From the NCBI GenBank assembly GCA_024743055.1, contig JANSXH010000011.1, positions 62,001 through 126,000 of the forward strand: a stretch of 64,000 bases of DNA, given 5' to 3'. The stretch is from Pseudomonadota bacterium. GTDB lineage: Bacteria > Pseudomonadota > Alphaproteobacteria > Sneathiellales > Sneathiellaceae. The notes under the pieces were generated by a model. That model did not search any database and was not told the DNA's origin. It was given only the letters and a program-made list of their open reading frames with translations. Both the position numbers and the translations under genes were made by a program. This document shows positions 9,144 to 16,493 of this stretch, in pieces (within the stretch, counting starts at the first letter, position 1; every line of letters starts with the position of its first letter).

Positions 9144-10361
9144 ATGGACATTACCGAGAAACCCGAAAGCCTCGGCTTCAGCCGCGACAGACTTGAAAAT
9201 ATCACCCACTGGATGAACCGCTATGTAGAGAGCGGCAAGCTTGCCGGCACCCAGACTCTGGTGGCCCGTCATGGTAAGCCGGTCTATTTCAACAGTGTCG
9301 GAAATCTCGATCAGGAAAACAATATACCCTGGGCCGACAACACCATTGCCCGCTTTTACTCCATGACCAAACCGGTGACCTCCGTCGCCCTGATGATGCT
9401 CTATGAGAGAGGGCTGTTTCACCTTGATGATCCGGTAGAGGAATTCATCCCTTCCTTTGCCAATATGCGTCGGCTTCGCCCTCAGGCGCGGGATATTGAC
9501 GATACCGAACCGGTGGTAACCTTACCAACCGTGCACCATCTGCTGACCCATCAGTCCGGATTGACCTATGGCTTCAATGGCGGCGTCCTCGGGGACGCCT
9601 ATGTCAATTCCAAGATGGATTTCGGCGTCAAGCGCGGCACCCTGGAGGAGCAGGTCGACCGGCTCGCGGAACTGCCTCTGCAGTTTGATCCGGGATCGCG
9701 CTGGAACTATGGCGTCTCCACTGATGTGGCCGGACGGGTATTGGAAGTGATCTCAGGTCAGTCCCTGAAGGACTTTTTAGAGGAGAATATATTTGACCCT
9801 CTCGGCATGACCGATACGGCCTTCGATGTGCCGGAAGACAAGATCGATCGTTTTGCCTCTCTCTACGGGCGGGGAGAGGATGGCAATCTGACCCTCGCCG
9901 ATCCGGCCGCGACAAGTATCTTCAAAGCCGGTGCGACCACCTGCTACTCCGGCGGCGGCGGCCTGGTTTCCACGGCCGATGATTATTTCAAATTTGCCGA
10001 AATGATCCGGAACCGAGGCAAGTTCGGCAGCGTCCGACTGCTCGGCTCCCGGACCGTGGATTTCATGACGCAGAACCATCTCGATGGCGACCTCGCCGAT
10101 AACGGCCAGCCGGTCTTCTCGGAAGTGTCATTTGAGGGCGTTGGCTTTGGTCTGGGGGGATGGGTCATGCTCGATCCACCCAAATCCCAGATGATGGGCT
10201 CCGTCGGGGACTTCGGATGGGGCGGCATGGCCAGCACCGTTTTCTGGGTCGATCCGGTGGAAGATCTGACCGTGATTTTTCTGACCCAGCTGGTCCCCAG
10301 CAGCCTGCTACCGCTCAGAAAAGAGCTCAGAGCCTTGGTTCATCAGGCGTTGATCGATTAG
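9144..10361 (+). CDS. Serine hydrolase, beta-lactamase/EstB family
   Basis: This 405-residue class C beta-lactamase-fold hydrolase has no obvious signal peptide, so it is probably cytoplasmic and acts as an esterase rather than a resistance enzyme. The catalytic SxxK motif is SMTK (about residue 75), followed by the YxN-like segment WNYGVS (about 190) and a C-terminal GDFGWGGMAST segment that stands in for the KTG motif. It starts at ATG 9144 after an A/G-rich ribosome binding site (AAAAGGAAAA), 37 bp after the FAH gene. The natural substrate is not predictable. Confidence 0.87.
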   Translation: MDITEKPESLGFSRDRLENITHWMNRYVESGKLAGTQTLVARHGKPVYFNSVGNLDQENNIPWADNTIARFYSMTKPVTSVALMMLYERGLFHLDDPVEEFIPSFANMRRLRPQARDIDDTEPVVTLPTVHHLLTHQSGLTYGFNGGVLGDAYVNSKMDFGVKRGTLEEQVDRLAELPLQFDPGSRWNYGVSTDVAGRVLEVISGQSLKDFLEENIFDPLGMTDTAFDVPEDKIDRFASLYGRGEDGNLTLADPAATSIFKAGATTCYSGGGGLVSTADDYFKFAEMIRNRGKFGSVRLLGSRTVDFMTQNHLDGDLADNGQPVFSEVSFEGVGFGLGGWVMLDPPKSQMMGSVGDFGWGGMASTVFWVDPVEDLTVIFLTQLVPSSLLPLRKELRALVHQALID

Positions 10362-10368
10362 ATTATAA

Positions 10369-10383
10369 TTAACCGGTTAAATA
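10369..10383 (+). repeat. TTAACCGGTTAAATA element, copy 1
   Basis: The 12-bp palindrome TTAACCGGTTAA (10369-10380) is followed by ATA. It fills most of the 23-bp gap between the serine hydrolase stop and the GFA start codon and sits where a ribosome binding site would be expected. The 13-mer AACCGGTTAAATA (10371-10383) is shared with three other places in the window. Confidence 0.6.
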
Positions 10384-10384
10384 A

Positions 10385-10825
10385 ATGAAAAAGGAAAAAC
10401 TAGAACAGACTGTGTCAGGCGGCTGCTATTGCGGCGCCATCCGCTTTCGCTCTGCCAAGGCCCCGTTCACGGTTTCCTATTGTCATTGCGTCGATTGTCG
10501 CCGGGCGACAGGAGCGCCGGTTGCGGTGTTCGCCGCCTTTAAGGATGAGGACCTGACCTTTTCTCCCAATGAAGGAAAACAGGTTACCGTCAACACAGGT
10601 GCCAGCCGCAGCTTCTGCCCGGACTGCGGCTCCCCGCTCGCCTCCCGTTTTGACTACCTGCCGGGACAGACCTATGTCGCCATCGGAATTTTCGACCATC
10701 CCGAAGCCTTTGCGCCAAAGCTCCACTCCTATGACTCGCAACGCATAGACTGGCTGCATATCGACGACGACCTCGAACGCCTCGCCACAACCTCCCGGGA
10801 CAAACTGAACGAGTCATCCGAATAG
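10385..10825 (+). CDS. GFA (CENP-V/glutathione-dependent formaldehyde-activating) family protein
   Basis: This 146-residue zinc-binding protein has the full GFA cysteine set: GGCYCGAIRF (about 14-23), CHCVDCRR (about 34-41) and FCPDCGSPL (about 76-84). These ligate structural and catalytic zinc in the Gfa fold. The family was named for S-hydroxymethylglutathione formation, but most members have no proven reaction. It starts 23 bp after the serine hydrolase and immediately after a TTAACCGGTTAA palindrome, with no clear Shine-Dalgarno sequence. It converges on the ridA-like gene with a 5-bp gap. Confidence 0.9.
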   Translation: MKKEKLEQTVSGGCYCGAIRFRSAKAPFTVSYCHCVDCRRATGAPVAVFAAFKDEDLTFSPNEGKQVTVNTGASRSFCPDCGSPLASRFDYLPGQTYVAIGIFDHPEAFAPKLHSYDSQRIDWLHIDDDLERLATTSRDKLNESSE

Positions 10826-10830
10826 GCGGC

Positions 10831-11226
10831 TCAATCAGCTTCTGGACGCTGGCAGATGATCCGTATCTCCACCAGGGTTCCCTCGGTAATCAGTTCAGTT
10901 GTGCCAATACAGGACCAGGCGGGGTAGGGCGGGCTGACAAACTCGTCTTTGACCTTGATGAACGCATCAAGATGTTGGCGCAGGTTCACATGATAGCTGG
11001 TCATTTCCACGATATCAGACCAGGCCAATCCGGCGGCCTTCAGGGTCTCGCCCAGAAACTGAAAGGCGTCCCGGAACTGGGTTTCCGGATCTTCCGATAC
11101 CGTATCATCCGGTCGACAGCCGGTGACCCCGGAAAAGAACACAAACTCCCCTGTGTCCAAAGCCGGAGAGAAATGCCACTGATCATGGAAATGGGCAAAG
11201 GCGGGAGCTGAATAAGTCTTTCGCAT
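10831..11226 (-). CDS. RidA/YjgF/YER057c/UK114 family protein
   Basis: This protein of about 131 residues has the trimeric RidA fold. Canonical RidA hydrolyses reactive enamines and imines to keto acids plus ammonia. The segment FVFFSGVTG and the C-terminal GTLVEIRIIC are typical. The conserved RidA Arg is not clearly present in its usual context, so this may be one of the Rid1-7 paralogues. I chose ATG 11226 because GGAG lies 7 bases upstream; a longer frame to 11259 lacks such a site. It shares its direction with the tautomerase and the M24 enzyme upstream (gap about 140 bp). Confidence 0.85.
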   Translation of the reverse strand: MRKTYSAPAFAHFHDQWHFSPALDTGEFVFFSGVTGCRPDDTVSEDPETQFRDAFQFLGETLKAAGLAWSDIVEMTSYHVNLRQHLDAFIKVKDEFVSPPYPAWSCIGTTELITEGTLVEIRIICQRPEAD

Positions 11227-11367
11227 GGGAACTCCGATGAGTAGGGGCGAGATACCCATTTATCAAAGGCGAGCCCATATGTGTCAAGCGGCTATGTGTC
11301 TGTCCTGAGTTATGACAACCGGAGAGTAAAACGACGCCGGTGTTCTATTGCAGACAATCAGGGAGCC

Positions 11368-11571
11368 CTAAGTTTTGACGGTCTCTACTGACACGGATTC
11401 GCCTCCAACACCCCATGAGCCAACGTCGACCTCCTGAATGGTTACCCATGTCTTTTCTCTCATATGCTCTCCTTCGATTTCAGCCATGACGTCGGTCATT
11501 TTTTCTATAATTTCGGCTTTTTGGTCGGGATTAAACACGCCCGCTAATACCTTCACATCTACCAATGGCAT
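11368..11571 (-). CDS. 4-oxalocrotonate tautomerase family protein
   Basis: This is a small tautomerase of 67 residues. The mature N-terminus would be Pro2 (MPLVDVKVLAG), the catalytic general base of 4-OT enzymes that ketonise or isomerise dienols and enols. The start at 11571 is fixed by Pro2 and a strong AGGAGG about 6 bases upstream; a frame extension to 11625 would bury the proline. It follows the M24/DddP-like gene by 19 bp and is probably co-transcribed with it. The substrate is unknown. An acrylate or enol product of the upstream enzyme is conceivable but speculative. Confidence 0.85.
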   Translation of the reverse strand: MPLVDVKVLAGVFNPDQKAEIIEKMTDVMAEIEGEHMREKTWVTIQEVDVGSWGVGGESVSVETVKT

Positions 11572-11590
11572 TTTTCTGCCTCCTTTTCTG

Positions 11591-12793
11591 TTAGAGATAT
11601 TCTTCTTCAATTTGATAGGATTCAATTGGCACCGCTCCGTTTTTTGTCACCAGATAAGGCTGTTCAAGCTTGATACCTTCCTCACCATTTTCTGCGCCAA
11701 CGTAACTTTCCACGCAGACAACCATGTTTTCTTCAAAATGGCCTGAATATTGCCATTGGTCTGCGTCTTGTGGGTAATAGACCAGTGGGTATTCTCCAGC
11801 CAAACCGAGGCCATGCACGATTTCAGCATAGCGATTAGCAACATATGGTTCTGGAACCCTCCATGACTGCTGTGAAACTTCCAGGAAAGTCACACCCGGT
11901 CGAATGAGGCTGGCATTGAACGACATCTCTTCATGCGCCATTGCATACAATCGCCTCTGGTGATCGGATGGTTTGCACCGGTCCACCACCCAGGACCGAG
12001 ATTGATCTGCAAAAATTCCGTGTTTCCCTATGAGATCGGTATCGAAGATCACTAAGTCTCCTGAACCGATTACGCGATCGGACGCCTCGGTAAACCATGG
12101 ATTGGTTCGTTCTCCACTGGATAATAATTTGGTTTCCTGGTGTTCCCCACCGCGCGCGATATTTTCCTTGTTCAAAATGGCCAATAGTTCCCGTTCTGTA
12201 ACGCCGGGCTTTAGGGCGTCACGCATTGCTGTGACAGCTTCGGTGCAGGCCACCATAGCGGATCGTATGGCCATGATTTCATCCGCGGACTTTATTGACC
12301 GCGCAATGTCCAACGCACATTTGGCATCCACTGGCTGGATCCCACGCGATTGCAAGGCGAGAATTCCCATCAGATTGCCCGTATCGATGCCAAGCCGGGC
12401 GCCTTTTCCGCAGGTTTGGTGAAATAGATCTATGATTTCATCGGCCCACCGGCCAGCGTGCTGGGCAAAACGCTCACCCGAAATACCAAACTCCAAACTG
12501 GTTGCCTGTCTAATTTCGGCGATTGTTTCCAGATGCTTTGCCAGATGAAAAGCGTTACCATTTTCAAACAGGACAACTGGACCTTCTGCCGGGACAAATG
12601 CGTATCGGACCATGTTACGGGCAGTCCAAATCTGCATATTCCTTGACCCGGTCGCATATCTGATGTTGACCGGATCGGTGAGTATTGCTGCGGCGATGTT
12701 ATGCTTTGAAAGTTGTTCACGCGTTCTTTGAAGTCTGTAAGAACGAATGGCTAATTCGTTGATCTCATGGGAGATCTCTTCTGTCATATACAT
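11591..12793 (-). CDS. DddP-like M24 metallopeptidase-fold enzyme
   Basis: This is a 400-residue creatinase/Xaa-Pro-dipeptidase-fold protein. The six metal ligands are Asp251, Asp253, Asp263, His327, Glu362 and Glu377, numbered from the ATG at 12793. They align at a constant offset of 44 with the ligands I recall for Ruegeria DddP (295, 297, 307, 371, 406, 421). Stretches such as SGERTNPWF and FDTDLIG are also shared. DddP cleaves DMSP to DMS plus acrylate. The Asp I recall as its catalytic base (377) falls on Gly333 here, so the enzyme may be a DddP relative with another substrate, or a peptidase. A 19-bp gap to a tautomerase suggests an operon. GGA lies about 8 bases before ATG 12793; an ATG at 12787 is possible. 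Confidence 0.72.
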   Translation of the reverse strand: MYMTEEISHEINELAIRSYRLQRTREQLSKHNIAAAILTDPVNIRYATGSRNMQIWTARNMVRYAFVPAEGPVVLFENGNAFHLAKHLETIAEIRQATSLEFGISGERFAQHAGRWADEIIDLFHQTCGKGARLGIDTGNLMGILALQSRGIQPVDAKCALDIARSIKSADEIMAIRSAMVACTEAVTAMRDALKPGVTERELLAILNKENIARGGEHQETKLLSSGERTNPWFTEASDRVIGSGDLVIFDTDLIGKHGIFADQSRSWVVDRCKPSDHQRRLYAMAHEEMSFNASLIRPGVTFLEVSQQSWRVPEPYVANRYAEIVHGLGLAGEYPLVYYPQDADQWQYSGHFEENMVVCVESYVGAENGEEGIKLEQPYLVTKNGAVPIESYQIEEEYL

Positions 12794-12916
12794 TGTTGGA
12801 GTCCGTTTTCTCGAATGGGTATCTAGCTTGCGTGAGCGCAAGCCGGTGATAGAAGCATGTCAGCTTGTTCGGACAGCTTCTTTCGAAAACGGAATGGACG
12901 CGAATTTACCGGCACT

Positions 12917-12931
12917 CAGGTTGGTAACCTG
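12917..12931. promoter_or_regulatory. Inverted repeat CAGGTT-N3-AACCTG
   Basis: A perfect 6-3-6 inverted repeat lies about 125 bp upstream of the DddP-like start codon, between that gene and its candidate promoter. It could be an operator or a leader hairpin. There is no adjacent regulator gene to assign. Confidence 0.35.
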
Positions 12932-12979
12932 GCGGATAACATTTGAGTAAAAGGAAAAGGCAAATTCAATCATGAATTA

Positions 12980-13008
12980 ATCCTATACCACTGTTCTCTT
13001 GACGTCAA
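12980..13008 (-). promoter_or_regulatory. Candidate sigma70 promoter for the DddP-like gene
   Basis: On the minus strand TTGACG (13008-13003) and TAGGAT (12985-12980) are separated by 17 bp. The -35 box is part of the 10-bp palindrome TTGACGTCAA. The implied leader is about 180 nt and contains the inverted repeat at 12917-12931. Confidence 0.35.
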
Positions 13009-13118
13009 ACCAGGGTGCCGTGATCTTTGGCAAATACTGTCCTCGAATAGTGAGTATTTGTTCTCGTAGGGCTTGTTTTCTATGCTCTGATAGGTGTCTT
13101 TGTTTCCCAATTTATATT

Positions 13119-13134
13119 TTTAACCGGTTAAATA
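13119..13134 (+). repeat. TTTAACCGGTTAAATA element, copy 2
   Basis: The perfect 14-bp palindrome TTTAACCGGTTAAA (13119-13132) extends with two mismatches to a 30-bp imperfect palindrome (13111-13140). It lies in an AT-rich patch in the intergenic region upstream of olsB. The shared 13-mer AACCGGTTAAATA is at 13122-13134. Confidence 0.6.
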
Positions 13135-13291
13135 TAAAAATAAGGAAATATAAGGAAAACTGCGGTCTTTTCCGAATTCTGTCGTCGTTCTGCCATAAAA
13201 GAACAATCGGGTCGTCATGGGGCTGACATGGTGATGCAATGGGGGGATGTCATATCTGCGGGCCTGTTAGTAGCGTCTTCAGGAGGTGGAT

Positions 13292-14092
13292 ATGGAACCG
13301 CTCATCTTCAATACTCTCGAGCTTCGAATGGCCCGAACGACCGCGGACAGGGATGCGGCCCAGGCGTTAAGATACCGGATATTCTATGAAGAAATGGGGG
13401 CGACGCCGTCGGAATATTGCCGGGCGTTAAAGCGGGATATCGACGCCTATGACGAGATCTGTGACCATCTGATTGTTGTGGATCTTGAAAAGAGCGGCGC
13501 GACGCCCTCAGTGGTTGGTACCTACCGGTTCCTGCGTGGCCGTGTCGCCGACCGTCATGGCGGGTTTTATTCCGAGGATGAGTTTGATCTTCGCGGGCTG
13601 AAGACCTATCCCGGCGAGATCATGGAGCTTGGCCGCTCCTGCATCGATGCGGCCTACCGGCGACGCGGGGCCATGCAACTTCTCTGGCGCGGCATTGCCG
13701 CTTACATCCTTGAGCATGACGTTGAAGTGATGTTTGGCTGCGGCAGCATTCACGGGGTCGATGTGAAGGAGGCTGAGCGGGTTCTCTCCTTCCTGCATCA
13801 CTATCACAGGGCCCCGGGGCATCTCCGCCCAAAGGCTGTCGCCTCGCGCTATGTCGAAATGAACGGCCTGAAGAAATCGGCGATTGATGTTGGCCGGGCC
13901 CAGGCCGAATTGCCGCCCTTGCTGAAAGGCTATCTGCGGCTCGGGGGGTATATCGGGGACGGGGCGGTCATCGATTACGATTTCAACACTATCGACGTTT
14001 GTGTGGTTGTCGAAACCCGCAATGTCACCGGCAAATATATGCGCCATTTCACCAAGGACAAAGGCGCCGGGGTGTCGGCGGTCGTGGCCTGA
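13292..14092 (+). CDS. olsB: L-ornithine N-alpha-acyltransferase (OlsB-like)
   Basis: This 266-residue GNAT-fold acyltransferase of the OlsB/hemolysin-like family is expected to transfer a 3-hydroxyacyl group from ACP to ornithine, giving lyso-ornithine lipid, the first step of the phosphorus-free ornithine lipids. Typical segments are ALRYRIFYEEMGA (about 25-37), ELGRSCID (about 110) and FGCGSIHGVD (about 150). The ATG at 13292 is placed by AGGAGG at 13281-13286. An in-frame GTG at 13286 overlaps that site and is unlikely. No olsA acyltransferase lies beside it. A GNAT of another substrate remains possible, but the pattern fits OlsB well. Confidence 0.82.
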   Translation: MEPLIFNTLELRMARTTADRDAAQALRYRIFYEEMGATPSEYCRALKRDIDAYDEICDHLIVVDLEKSGATPSVVGTYRFLRGRVADRHGGFYSEDEFDLRGLKTYPGEIMELGRSCIDAAYRRRGAMQLLWRGIAAYILEHDVEVMFGCGSIHGVDVKEAERVLSFLHHYHRAPGHLRPKAVASRYVEMNGLKKSAIDVGRAQAELPPLLKGYLRLGGYIGDGAVIDYDFNTIDVCVVVETRNVTGKYMRHFTKDKGAGVSAVVA

Positions 14093-14108
14093 CGAAATCG
14101 GGGCCTGA

Positions 14109-14477
14109 TCAGGTCAGATCTTCGGCCAGCATCAGGGCGTTGCCATCGGGATCGTAAAAGGTGGCCGTCTTGACCATGCCCTCGATGACTTCGGTCTCGC
14201 CGTCAAATTTGACCTCGGCCTGCTCCAGGCTTTGGCGGGCACTGTCCAGATCCTTGATCCCGAAGACCGGAACACAGTTGCCCGGCATTGGCTCTGTCTG
14301 TTCTCCAAAGCCGATGGTCACGCCCTTGGTCCTGGTCTGGATTTCGGACCAGCCTGCCTCATCCGCATGATAGAGGGTTTCAAACCCGAGCATGTCCTCA
14401 TACCATTTGGCGCTTGCATGGCGATCTTTGACCGAGAGGGCGATGGTGATGGTCTCTTCAAGGGAAACGAGCGGCAT
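14109..14477 (-). CDS. VOC/glyoxalase-bleomycin resistance family protein
   Basis: This 122-residue vicinal-oxygen-chelate protein has two beta-alpha-beta-beta-beta repeats. The first contains ALSVKDRHASAKWYEDMLGFE and the second ends FYDPDGNALMLAE, a usual VOC C-terminus with Glu in the metal position. It starts 39 bp from a divergent HxlR-like regulator, with a perfect AT-rich inverted repeat in the gap, so the regulator probably controls it. The substrate is unknown; HxlR/VOC pairs often respond to electrophiles or aldehydes. Confidence 0.87.
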   Translation of the reverse strand: MPLVSLEETITIALSVKDRHASAKWYEDMLGFETLYHADEAGWSEIQTRTKGVTIGFGEQTEPMPGNCVPVFGIKDLDSARQSLEQAEVKFDGETEVIEGMVKTATFYDPDGNALMLAEDLT

Positions 14478-14495
14478 GGGCTTTCCTTTTGCGTA

Positions 14496-14516
14496 AAAAT
14501 ATATAAACTATATTTT
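14496..14516. promoter_or_regulatory. Operator-like inverted repeat AAAATATA-N5-TATATTTT
   Basis: A perfect 8-5-8 inverted repeat fills the gap between the VOC gene and the HxlR-like gene and ends on the base before the regulator's ATG. This is the natural place for an autoregulatory operator serving both genes. It leaves no room for a ribosome binding site before ATG 14517. Confidence 0.5.
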
Positions 14517-15065
14517 ATGTACATTGAGCGGTTTGTCAATATAACCTCGAGAGCGTGGGCGCTTCCGATTTTATCGGGGCTACATGACGGAGTTCCGGGG
14601 CGCCAGGCAGCTTTGTTAGCGGCGACCGGAGCCAGCAGGTCCGCGTTCGCCCAGAGCATGGCGCATCTTGTTGAGATCGGGCTGGTAGAACGAAACCCAG
14701 GCCACGGCCATCCGCTTCGACCGGAATTCCGTCTTACCGAACCTGGAAAACAAGCGGCCGCTATCGCCAACAGGATCCAGAAGGTGTCCACGGAAGAAGA
14801 CCAGGATTTGCTGCGGCGCTCCTGGACATTGCCGGTTTTGACCTCGCTGCATCAGCCAAACCATTTCAACGATATCAAACGCAGCTTGCCGATGATCACG
14901 GATCGGGCGCTGTCGCAATCCCTCAAATCCATGGAGGCGCGCCACTGGGTGCAGCGTCAGATTAGCGAGGCGGCCCGTCCGCCGCGCGCTCTATACCGCG
15001 CCATCAACAGGGGCGAAATCATCAGCCGGATTACCGCCCCTGAGATCCGCTTTGTGCGGGACTGA
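14517..15065 (+). CDS. Tandem winged-helix HxlR-like transcriptional regulator
   Basis: This protein of about 182 residues contains two HxlR-like winged helices: residues about 8-85 (TSRAWALPILSGLHDG through PEFRLTEPG) and about 95-175 (LRRSWTLPVLTSLHQP through PRALYRAI). HxlR proteins normally have one such domain of about 110 residues and act as dimers, so this looks like a fused dimer. The first domain has the helix-turn-helix-like ASRSAFAQSMAHLVEIGLV. I chose ATG 14517 because the protein fold starts there; an open frame runs upstream to 14232 through the VOC gene and is not believable. No Shine-Dalgarno is present, so a leaderless mRNA is possible. It is divergent from VOC. Confidence 0.75.
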   Translation: MYIERFVNITSRAWALPILSGLHDGVPGRQAALLAATGASRSAFAQSMAHLVEIGLVERNPGHGHPLRPEFRLTEPGKQAAAIANRIQKVSTEEDQDLLRRSWTLPVLTSLHQPNHFNDIKRSLPMITDRALSQSLKSMEARHWVQRQISEAARPPRALYRAINRGEIISRITAPEIRFVRD

Positions 15066-15069
15066 CCCC

Positions 15070-16272
15070 CTAGTTGGCTGTTGACGCGCCCTGTTGGATC
15101 CACCAGCCGAGCAGCTTGCGCTCTTCATCGGTCATGTTGGTAACATTGCCGAGCGGCATGGTTTTCGTACTCACCGTTTGCTGGCGGATACGGGTTTTCT
15201 CTCGAGCCATTTGCGCCGGCGTTTCCAGCCGCACGCCTTTGGGCGGGGCGTCATAATTCTCATCGGTCGGGCTGGCGGCGTGGCAGCTTGTGCATCTGTC
15301 GAGGATGATTCTCTCGGCCGTGGCGAAGGAGACGGTCTGTTCGGGTTCACTGCTGCCTCTTGGCATGGCGGCGATGGCGATAGCGAAGAACAGCACAAAG
15401 GCGATGGGCAGCAGGATAAAACCCTGCTTGGCCTTGCCCTGGTTCTTGAGGTTGAAGTAATGCCGCACCAGCACTCCGACCAGGGAGATGCCGGCCAGCA
15501 GCAGCCAGCCGTAGGTATTGCCGAAGGTCATGGGATAGTGACTGCTGATCATGATGAACAGGACCGGCAGAGTGAAATAGTTGTTATGGAGTGAGCGTTG
15601 CTTGGCCCAGAGACCGGGGCGCGGGTCCGGGGTTTCGCCGCGCTTGGCGGCATTGACCAGGGCGCGCTGGCCCGGGATGATGATCATCAGGACATTGGCG
15701 GCCATGATCGTGCCCATGATGGCCCCGACATGGATATAGGCGCCGCGGCCGCTGAAGACTTGCGAAAGACCGAAGGCGGCGGCCGTCAGCAGGAGGAACA
15801 GGACGACGCCGAAGACCGCCTGGTTATTGATCAGCGGGGATTTACAGAGCAGGTCATAGACGATCCAGCCGCCGAAGATCGAGCCGAGGCCGATGAGAAT
15901 GGCGACATCGGGGGAGATATCGGCGATGGAGCGGTCGATCAGGTAGATGTCGGCGCCGAAATAATACAGGATCGACAAGAGGACGAAGCCACTCAGCCAG
16001 GTGAAATAGGCCTCATATTTGAACCAGTGCAGGACCGGCGGGATTTCGGGCGGGGCCAAGCGGTATTTCTGCACTTCATAGAAGCCGCCGCCATGTACGG
16101 CCCAGAGCTCGCCACCGACACCTGCCTTGTCCTTGTCTCCGTCCTTGGCCGGCGGGGTCAGGTTCATATCGAGCCAGACAAAATAGAAAGACGCCCCGAT
16201 CCAGGCGATACCGGTGATCATATGGATCCAGCGTACCGCCAGTTGCACCCATTCCAGTAAATTCAACTCCAT
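15070..16272 (-). CDS. puuD: Urate oxidase, membrane cytochrome-c type (PuuD)
   Basis: This 400-residue integral membrane protein has about eight TM helices (residues about 1-300) followed by a cytochrome c domain (about 310-400). The heme site is CTSCH (residue about 328), with a Met-containing distal segment (TMPLGNVTNMTDEER). PuuD oxidises urate to 5-hydroxyisourate and passes electrons to the respiratory chain instead of making hydrogen peroxide. It is a purine-island gene set apart from the rest: uraH, uraD and puuE for the next steps lie at 29-32 kb. It converges with the HxlR-like gene (4-bp gap), and its upstream region holds a 26-bp tandem repeat. No soluble uricase is in the window. 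Confidence 0.92.
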   Translation of the reverse strand: MELNLLEWVQLAVRWIHMITGIAWIGASFYFVWLDMNLTPPAKDGDKDKAGVGGELWAVHGGGFYEVQKYRLAPPEIPPVLHWFKYEAYFTWLSGFVLLSILYYFGADIYLIDRSIADISPDVAILIGLGSIFGGWIVYDLLCKSPLINNQAVFGVVLFLLLTAAAFGLSQVFSGRGAYIHVGAIMGTIMAANVLMIIIPGQRALVNAAKRGETPDPRPGLWAKQRSLHNNYFTLPVLFIMISSHYPMTFGNTYGWLLLAGISLVGVLVRHYFNLKNQGKAKQGFILLPIAFVLFFAIAIAAMPRGSSEPEQTVSFATAERIILDRCTSCHAASPTDENYDAPPKGVRLETPAQMAREKTRIRQQTVSTKTMPLGNVTNMTDEERKLLGWWIQQGASTAN

Positions 16273-16287
16273 CCTTTACCCCCGTTT

Positions 16288-16416
16288 CCCATCAGACCAC
16301 AAAAGACACACTCCCCCTCAGACGACAAACTGCACGTTCCACCTCAAACAGCGAAATGCATGTCCCCCCTCAGACGACGAAATGCACGTCCCCCGTCAGA
16401 CGGCGAAATGTACGTC
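16288..16416. repeat. Five-copy 26-bp tandem repeat upstream of puuD
   Basis: Five consecutive 26-bp units run 16288-16313 (most diverged; ACA in place of the CCC edge), 16313-16338, 16339-16364, 16365-16390 and 16391-16416, followed by a C-rich remnant. The shared core is CCTCAGACGACGAAATGCACG. It lies between puuD (start 16272) and the LysR gene (start 16494). Since 26 is not a multiple of three, it is not a coding repeat, and there are no unique spacers, so it is not CRISPR. Confidence 0.85.
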
Positions 16417-16474
16417 CCCCCTACCATTTTCCCCATTATCCATTATAAAGAAACCACCCCCCCAAAAGAAATAC

Positions 16475-16493
16475 TATCAAGGGAATTTTGATA
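16475..16493. promoter_or_regulatory. LysR-type inverted repeat TATCAA-N7-TTGATA
   Basis: A perfect 6-7-6 inverted repeat abuts the LysR start codon at 16494 and contains the AAGGG that would serve as ribosome binding site. The position suggests autorepression by the LysR protein. Assignment is by location and dyad shape only. Confidence 0.45.

Larger units (their letters stand above)
12794..13291. other. Intergenic region, divergent, no gene seen
   Basis: This 498-bp divergent region lies between the DddP-like gene and olsB. I find no convincing reading frame. It holds a CAGGTT-N3-AACCTG inverted repeat (12917-12931), a candidate minus-strand promoter (12980-13008) including TTGACGTCAA, and an AT-rich stretch with TTTAACCGGTTAAA (13119-13132). 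The olsB ribosome binding site AGGAGG lies at 13281-13286. Confidence 0.7.

Noticed and set aside
12999-13226. Short plus-strand frame of 75 codons upstream of olsB
   Set aside because: It has no ribosome binding site and no recognisable protein, and it runs through the AT-rich palindrome region.
16288-16416. CRISPR array suggested by the tandem repeats
   Set aside because: The units are contiguous with no spacers, and there are no cas genes.
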